From Tepidisphaeraceae bacterium (GTDB lineage Bacteria > Planctomycetota > Phycisphaerae > Tepidisphaerales > Tepidisphaeraceae), in assembly GCA_025450555.1 (NCBI GenBank), contig JANWHF010000027.1, positions 1-8,312 of the forward strand: DNA of 8,312 bases, written 5' to 3'. The position numbers and the translations under genes are program-made. This document shows, piece after piece, positions 4,689 through 8,312 of this stretch (its first letter is position 1; every line of letters starts with the position of its first letter). The notes beneath the pieces were generated by a model. That model had not been told where the DNA came from and ran no database searches. It saw only the letters and a list, made by a program, of their open reading frames with translations.

Positions 4689-6584
4689 CTACTTTCGCTC
4701 GGTGAGCGTAGCCTCGATGTCTATCATCTTACTGCCTCGCTTGACTTGAAGCTTTACCTTTTGTCCGGGTTTGGCCTCGGCCAGGGCATTGCTCAGGTCG
4801 ATCAGATTGTCGATTTTGGTCTTGTCGAACTGGGTAATGACATCGCCTTCCTTGAGGCCTGATTTCTCGGCAGCCGAGCCGGGCACGGTGCCGCTGATGC
4901 GCACGCCGCCGTGGCTGTCATCGCCCTGGCTGTAGTCGGGAACGACGCCCAGCGCCGCACTGGAGCCGTGCGACACGCCCATCAGCGTCAATCCCTGGGC
5001 ATCATATTGATCGTCGTAGGTCTGCCGAGGCATCGTCGTCATGGCCTGGGCCACGCGCTGGCCCAATGTCGCGACTTCATCCAGGCCCTTGAAGTTGATC
5101 TTGTCGGCGGTGTCGGTGGGGCGGTGGTAGTCAATCAGCATCTTGTCGTAGAAAAACAGGACCGGAATCTTCTTCATTGCAAACGACATGTGGTCGCTGG
5201 GGCCAAGGCCGCCTTTGCCGAATTCTCCCAGCTTCAGTGTTAATCCTTTGTCGGCCTCCTGCACGATTTGTGGAAAGGCGGCCGCGGTGCCCATGCCACC
5301 GATGAGCAGTTTGTCATCCGAGACCCGGCCCACCATGTCCAAGTTCAAGTCGGCGACGATCTTGTCGATTGAAACCGGCGAATTGTTCACGAAATGAGCC
5401 GACCCGACCAGTCCTTCTTCTTCGCCGGTGAAGGCGATAAAGAGCATCGACCGCGCCGGCGGCGGGCCGTGCGCGAACCGGTCGGCTATTTCCATCATGC
5501 AGGCGGTACCCGAAGCATTGTCATCCGCCCCGTGATGGATCGCATGTGACCAGGGAGTAAGGCTATAGGCGCCGCCATGGCCCAGATGATCGTAATGGGC
5601 GCATACGACCACATATTCATCCGCATGCGGCCCTTTGCCCGGAAGCAGTCCGACCACATTCTCGACGCTCTTTTGAGTTCGATGAAATGCAACAGCCAGC
5701 TTGGACGTCACTGTTCCCAATTCCTTTGAATCGGGTTTGCCTGATCGGTCAATTTGCTTCTGCAGCGATTCGAGATTCTCGCTGCCAGCAGCTTTGAGCA
5801 GCGCATCAGCCACGTCCGGCGTCACCTGCACCACCGGCACCGGAGCGTTATACATTGCCATGCTGGAAAAGGGCATCAATCCATCGCTGGGTTTTCGAAG
5901 CGGCGGATTGACGAAGATCACGCCGACCGCTCCGTGATTGGCCGCCGCGGCGATCTTCGCCTGGAGTGCCGCATGCTCCGAATATTCGTGCGTGGCATCA
6001 GCAAATCGACTCTTACCCGTGGCGGGATCGGAGGGTTCAAAGCGCAAAATCAGGGCGACTTTGCCTTTTAGATCGACCCCGACAAAGTCATCGTAATGAG
6101 CCGTCGGCACTTCTTCCCCATAGCCGGCAAAAGCCAGCGGGCCCTGCGCCGATTTCTCAGCCGACATGCGGAGCGGGACCATTTCGTCGCCCGGGTGATA
6201 GGTTTGGCCGCCGGCTTCGAGAACGGTGACTTGCGCATCCGGCTCGATACTCGTCGTCATTTCAAAGGGCTGGAAATAGCCATCGAGTCCAGGAACAGTT
6301 TTTAATCCCAGCTTGCTGAAGTCGGCGGCAATCAGGTCAGCCGCTCGCTGAATTTGCGGCGTACCGATCAGGCGGCCTTGCAACTCATCGGAGGCCAGAT
6401 AGGTGATGACGTGTTTGGGATCGACATGGAAACTCGCTTGTCGCTGCGGAGTGGCGGGGGCAGTGGTTGGAAAATCGAGTTTAGGAGCGGGCGGCGCGGA
6501 CGGATCATCCGAGGGAGCTGCGCCGCAGCCGACCGATGCGAGCGCGAGGCCGCAAATCATCAGAAAAGTAGGGAGATGCCGCAT
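4689..6584 (-). CDS. M28 zinc metallopeptidase lipoprotein with PA and PDZ domains
   Basis: A 631-residue exported aminopeptidase-like protein. Residues 1-20 are a lipoprotein signal (MRHLPTFLMICGLALASVGC) with lipid-attachment Cys20; position -3 is Ser rather than Leu, so the lipobox is slightly off consensus. A low-complexity Pro/Ala linker follows to about 50. A PA-like domain is inserted at about 145-265 (LKGKVALILRFEP, then NHGAVGVIFVNPP). The M28 core shows the complete di-zinc site: His330 (CAHYDHLG), bridging Asp354 (GADDNASG), catalytic Glu388 and ligand Glu389 (FTGEEEG), Asp416 (LNLDMVG) and His487 (DYHRPTDT). A PDZ domain occupies about 535-628 (VPGSAAEKSGLKEGDVI), probably for substrate or partner binding. 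It likely works in the periplasm, anchored to the outer membrane, releasing N-terminal residues from peptides. It is first in a two-gene unit with the chelatase, with no obvious functional link. Confidence 0.95.
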   Translation of the reverse strand: MRHLPTFLMICGLALASVGCGAAPSDDPSAPPAPKLDFPTTAPATPQRQASFHVDPKHVITYLASDELQGRLIGTPQIQRAADLIAADFSKLGLKTVPGLDGYFQPFEMTTSIEPDAQVTVLEAGGQTYHPGDEMVPLRMSAEKSAQGPLAFAGYGEEVPTAHYDDFVGVDLKGKVALILRFEPSDPATGKSRFADATHEYSEHAALQAKIAAAANHGAVGVIFVNPPLRKPSDGLMPFSSMAMYNAPVPVVQVTPDVADALLKAAGSENLESLQKQIDRSGKPDSKELGTVTSKLAVAFHRTQKSVENVVGLLPGKGPHADEYVVVCAHYDHLGHGGAYSLTPWSHAIHHGADDNASGTACMMEIADRFAHGPPPARSMLFIAFTGEEEGLVGSAHFVNNSPVSIDKIVADLNLDMVGRVSDDKLLIGGMGTAAAFPQIVQEADKGLTLKLGEFGKGGLGPSDHMSFAMKKIPVLFFYDKMLIDYHRPTDTADKINFKGLDEVATLGQRVAQAMTTMPRQTYDDQYDAQGLTLMGVSHGSSAALGVVPDYSQGDDSHGGVRISGTVPGSAAEKSGLKEGDVITQFDKTKIDNLIDLSNALAEAKPGQKVKLQVKRGSKMIDIEATLTERK

Positions 6585-6591
6585 GGACTTG

Positions 6592-6597
6592 ATTCTA
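6592..6597 (-). promoter_or_regulatory. Putative -10 TAGAAT adjacent to the M28 start
   Basis: Read on the minus strand, TAGAAT (5 of 6 matches to TATAAT) ends 7 nt before the ATG at 6584. No SD is seen in the 20 nt upstream of that ATG and the -35 position (TGGTGA) is poor. The spacing fits a leaderless or nearly leaderless transcript, as at 2849-2857. Confidence 0.35.
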
Positions 6598-6652
6598 TGC
6601 TTAGCCCGTTCGCATCACCACCGGAGTCGGCGATTGGCACATCAACGAACGT

Positions 6653-6680
6653 CAAATTTCAAATTTGAGATTTCAGATTT
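6653..6680. repeat. AT-rich heptad repeat (CAAATTT x2, GAGATTT, CAGATTT)
   Basis: Four consecutive 7-base units: CAAATTT at 6653 and 6660, GAGATTT at 6667 and CAGATTT at 6674. The second unit forms the palindrome TCAAATTTGA (6659-6668). The array sits between the divergent M28 and kinase genes, and its base composition stands out sharply from the surrounding GC-rich DNA; related AT-rich words (GAATTGCAAATTATT) continue to 6698. The function is unknown: an operator, a curved-DNA element or a dispersed intergenic repeat are all possible. Confidence 0.7.
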
Positions 6681-6728
6681 TGGGAATTGCAAATTATTCC
6701 GCCACGACGATGATGCATTCAGCGCCGC

Positions 6729-7661
6729 ATGACGCATGAGATCGACATTTCATGGCAGGTGCTTGGCCAGATCATTCGGCAGTGGGCGGGCGACGCGGTT
6801 GATCTGGCGGAGGCGACGCCGCTGTCGGGCGGCTCGATCAATACCACCCTCAAATTATCGACCAAACAGGGGCATCAGGCGGTTCTCAAAGTGACGCCTC
6901 ACCGCGTCGATCACAGCCATACCGATGAAGCCTGGCAACTGACGTTGCTGCGCGAGCTTGGCGTGCCGACGCCGCAGGTTTATCTCTACAAGCTCGGCAG
7001 CCTCGACGATCCGCACAGTTACATCCTGATGGAATTCGTCGAAGGCGTCGATCTGGCGCAAGCCAAAACCCTATGCACGCCCGATCAATTCGACGCCTTG
7101 CAGGTCGAGCTGGCGGACCTCGTGTTGAAGATTCACGAGCGCACCGGCGATCGCTACATGCGAGTCATCGGGCGCGATCCGCCGCGGTTTGAAAAATGGG
7201 ACGAATGCTATCGCGAGATTTTCAATCCGATCTGGCGTGAGATCGACAAGTCACCGCTGCTTCCAGTGAAATGCCGAAAGCAGATTGGCCGCGTCCACGA
7301 TCGCCTCGATCGCCTGCTGGCCCATGCCGATTGCCCCAGGCTCCTCCACTGGGATCTGTGGTCCACCAATATCATGGCCCGCCAGGATGAAAGCGGGCAG
7401 TGGCACGTTGCCGCCTTGCTTGATCCCCTTTGCAAATATGCCCATTTCGAGGCGGAAATTGCGTACCTGGAATTATTCCACACCGTGACGCCAGCCTTTA
7501 TGAAAGCGTATCAGCGGCAGCGCAAGCTTCCGCCGGAGTATCACACGATCCGCAAGCCGGTCTATCAGCTTTACAGCTTGCTTAATCACCTGTGCCTGTT
7601 TGGCGCCGAATATATCAAGCCGACGATGGCAGCGGTGGAGCGTGTGTCCGCCTTGGTGTAA
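6729..7661 (+). CDS. Fructosamine-kinase-family (APH-fold) phosphotransferase
   Basis: A 310-residue kinase of the fructosamine/ketosamine-3-kinase branch of the aminoglycoside phosphotransferase fold. These enzymes phosphorylate sugar-amine adducts on proteins or small molecules so that the adduct falls off (deglycation). Seen: a nucleotide loop LSGGSINTTLKL (32-43), ATP-binding Lys54 (AVLKV), hinge region ILMEFVEG (99-106), catalytic loop LLHWDLWSTNIM with Asp209 and Asn214, metal-binding Asp232 (ALLDPLCKYAHFEAEIAYLE), and the branch-specific C-terminal YQLYSLLNHLCLFGAEY (279-295). The usual HGDLWSGN is here HWDLWSTN. Length is slightly above the usual ~290. No SD precedes ATG 6729, but no better in-frame start exists. 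It is divergent from the M28 gene and convergent with the micro-lipoprotein gene, the stop codons being one base apart. A general APH-like small-molecule kinase is the alternative. Confidence 0.87.
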   Translation: MTHEIDISWQVLGQIIRQWAGDAVDLAEATPLSGGSINTTLKLSTKQGHQAVLKVTPHRVDHSHTDEAWQLTLLRELGVPTPQVYLYKLGSLDDPHSYILMEFVEGVDLAQAKTLCTPDQFDALQVELADLVLKIHERTGDRYMRVIGRDPPRFEKWDECYREIFNPIWREIDKSPLLPVKCRKQIGRVHDRLDRLLAHADCPRLLHWDLWSTNIMARQDESGQWHVAALLDPLCKYAHFEAEIAYLELFHTVTPAFMKAYQRQRKLPPEYHTIRKPVYQLYSLLNHLCLFGAEYIKPTMAAVERVSALV

Positions 7662-7662
7662 A

Positions 7663-7770
7663 TCAGGAGTTTAATACTGGCGCGGGCGACGTGTGCGAGC
7701 GAGCCTCATGAATCTGTTTGTCGCATCCTGCGATGCCAGCCAAGATCAATGCGAAGAGCATCCAGCGCAT
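7663..7770 (-). CDS. Micro-lipoprotein (35 residues)
   Basis: A very short gene that a length cut-off would miss. The protein starts MRWMLFALILAGIAGC, a complete lipoprotein signal: a basic residue, a hydrophobic stretch and the lipobox I-A-G-C with Cys16. The mature part is about 20 residues (DKQIHEARSHTSPAPVLNS after the Cys) with no recognisable domain. Translation signals are the best in the window: AGGAG 6 nt before the ATG. The gene begins 15 nt after the stop of the glycosyltransferase, so both are probably on one transcript. Similar tiny lipoproteins (entericidin-like, small envelope lipoproteins) exist, but no homology is claimed. It may instead be the remnant of a longer lipoprotein. 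Its stop lies one base from that of the convergent kinase gene. Confidence 0.7.
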   Translation of the reverse strand: MRWMLFALILAGIAGCDKQIHEARSHTSPAPVLNS

Positions 7771-7776
7771 CAGAAT

Positions 7777-7781
7777 CTCCT
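7777..7781 (-). promoter_or_regulatory. Strong Shine-Dalgarno AGGAG for the micro-lipoprotein
   Basis: On the minus strand AGGAG is followed by ATTCTG and then ATG at 7770, an ideal 6-nt spacing. It falls within the 15-nt gap after the glycosyltransferase stop (TAA at 7788-7786), and it is the main evidence that the short frame is translated. Confidence 0.7.
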
Positions 7782-7785
7782 AAAG

Positions 7786-8312
7786 TTAAAGCGAGCTGGA
7801 AGCTCGACCGTTAAACAGCGTCTCTTCCAGCCGATCGCAAAGCTGGCCGCATAATATCCGCTGGCTGAGGCTTGTCTCCAGGACCTGGCGGCCAATCGAT
7901 CCCATGGCGGCACGAGCCGACGCATCCCGGTCGCGCAGTTGCCCTATTGCGGCAACCGCGCCTTCCACGTCCCCATGCGCAACGGTCACTCCGAACTGAT
8001 GCTTGTCCAGCAGATCGGCGACATGCGACGGTGAAGGGCCAAAGAAAAGAATCGGCCGTCGGACGGCCATCGCGCCGTAAATCTTGCACGGATGGATGAT
8101 GCCAACCATCTCGTTTCCGAGCGACACCACATGAACATCAGCGGCTGAAAGAGAATGCTCGAGCTGCTTGAGTGGCTGGTAAGGGAGCGAGGCCGTATTT
8201 TGCAGGTTATGCAGGCGGATAAATTGCTCGACTTCCTTCTTTCCATGCCCGCCACCGACGAAGAGGAAGCGGATGCCTGGCTCATCCTTCAGTCTTACCG
8301 CGGCTTCCAGCA
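7786..8312 (-). CDS. GT4-family glycosyltransferase, C-terminal part (5' end outside window)
   Basis: The frame is open to the right edge, so only the C-terminal 174 residues are seen; the GTG at 8130 is internal. The visible part is the nucleotide-sugar-binding Rossmann domain of a retaining GT-B (GT4, group 1) enzyme: IRFLFVGGGHGKKEVEQF is the strand and loop opening the domain, NTASLPYQPLKQLEHSLSAA and DVHVVSLGNE form the UDP-sugar region, and GIIHPCKIYGAMAVRRPILF is the equivalent of the P-S-K-L-x-x-x-M-A-x-G-R-P block that contacts the donor phosphates. The enzyme adds a sugar to a polysaccharide, lipid or glycoprotein intermediate, probably at the cytoplasmic membrane. The Arg-Arg in AVRRP replaces the usual Ala/Gly-Arg. 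It is followed by the micro-lipoprotein gene, consistent with an envelope or exopolysaccharide operon extending to the right. The acceptor is unknown. Confidence 0.9.
   Translation of the reverse strand, partial: LEAAVRLKDEPGIRFLFVGGGHGKKEVEQFIRLHNLQNTASLPYQPLKQLEHSLSAADVHVVSLGNEMVGIIHPCKIYGAMAVRRPILFFGPSPSHVADLLDKHQFGVTVAHGDVEGAVAAIGQLRDRDASARAAMGSIGRQVLETSLSQRILCGQLCDRLEETLFNGRASSSL

Noticed and set aside
1..8312. A single coherent novel operon or defence island across the window
   Set aside because: Gene directions change repeatedly and the families belong to unrelated pathways; only short two-gene units are supported. No transposase, integrase, CRISPR repeat or tRNA was seen.

Overview
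The window is about 58-60% GC by eye, gene-dense, and mixes strands. Nothing in it identifies the taxon directly. Three things suggest a Planctomycetota-like (possibly Phycisphaerae-like) bacterium, as inference only: a mini-TPR protein overlapping a YkuE-type phosphoesterase, lipoproteins typed for an outer-membrane organism, and start sites that often lack a Shine-Dalgarno. I see no rRNA, tRNA, CRISPR, IS element or phage gene. No gene-free stretch exceeds 150 bases.

Layout, left to right. (1) Bases 1-1422, + strand: the 3' three quarters of a GH127 beta-L-arabinofuranosidase, open through the left edge. (2) 1520-2790, +: a two-gene unit of a 107-aa TPR protein whose stop overlaps the start of a calcineurin-like metallophosphoesterase. 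(3) 2864-3544, +: a toxin-antitoxin-like pair. The PIN-domain (VapC-like) gene is split by a single-base frameshift in a T run, and the small putative antitoxin downstream is intact. (4) 3641-4207, +: an NADPH-dependent FMN reductase. (5) 6584-4204, - strand: a large M28 metallopeptidase lipoprotein with PA and PDZ domains, followed by a CbiX/SirB-type chelatase with a Cys-rich tail. This unit converges on the FMN reductase with overlapping stop codons. (6) 6585-6728: a divergent intergenic region carrying an AT-rich heptad repeat. (7) 6729-7661, +: a fructosamine-kinase-family protein. (8) 8312-7663, -: the C-terminal half of a GT4 glycosyltransferase, open through the right edge, followed 15 bases later by a 35-codon lipoprotein gene with a very good ribosome binding site.

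The genes do not form one pathway. The recognisable themes are polysaccharide handling (GH127, GT4), cell-envelope hydrolases (phosphoesterase, lipoprotein peptidase), redox and tetrapyrrole chemistry (FMN reductase, chelatase) and sugar-adduct repair (fructosamine kinase). The points most worth following up are the frameshifted PIN gene with its preserved partner, a TGATAAGAT promoter-like nonamer lying exactly 6 nt before two start codons, the Cys-rich chelatase tail, and the micro-lipoprotein.
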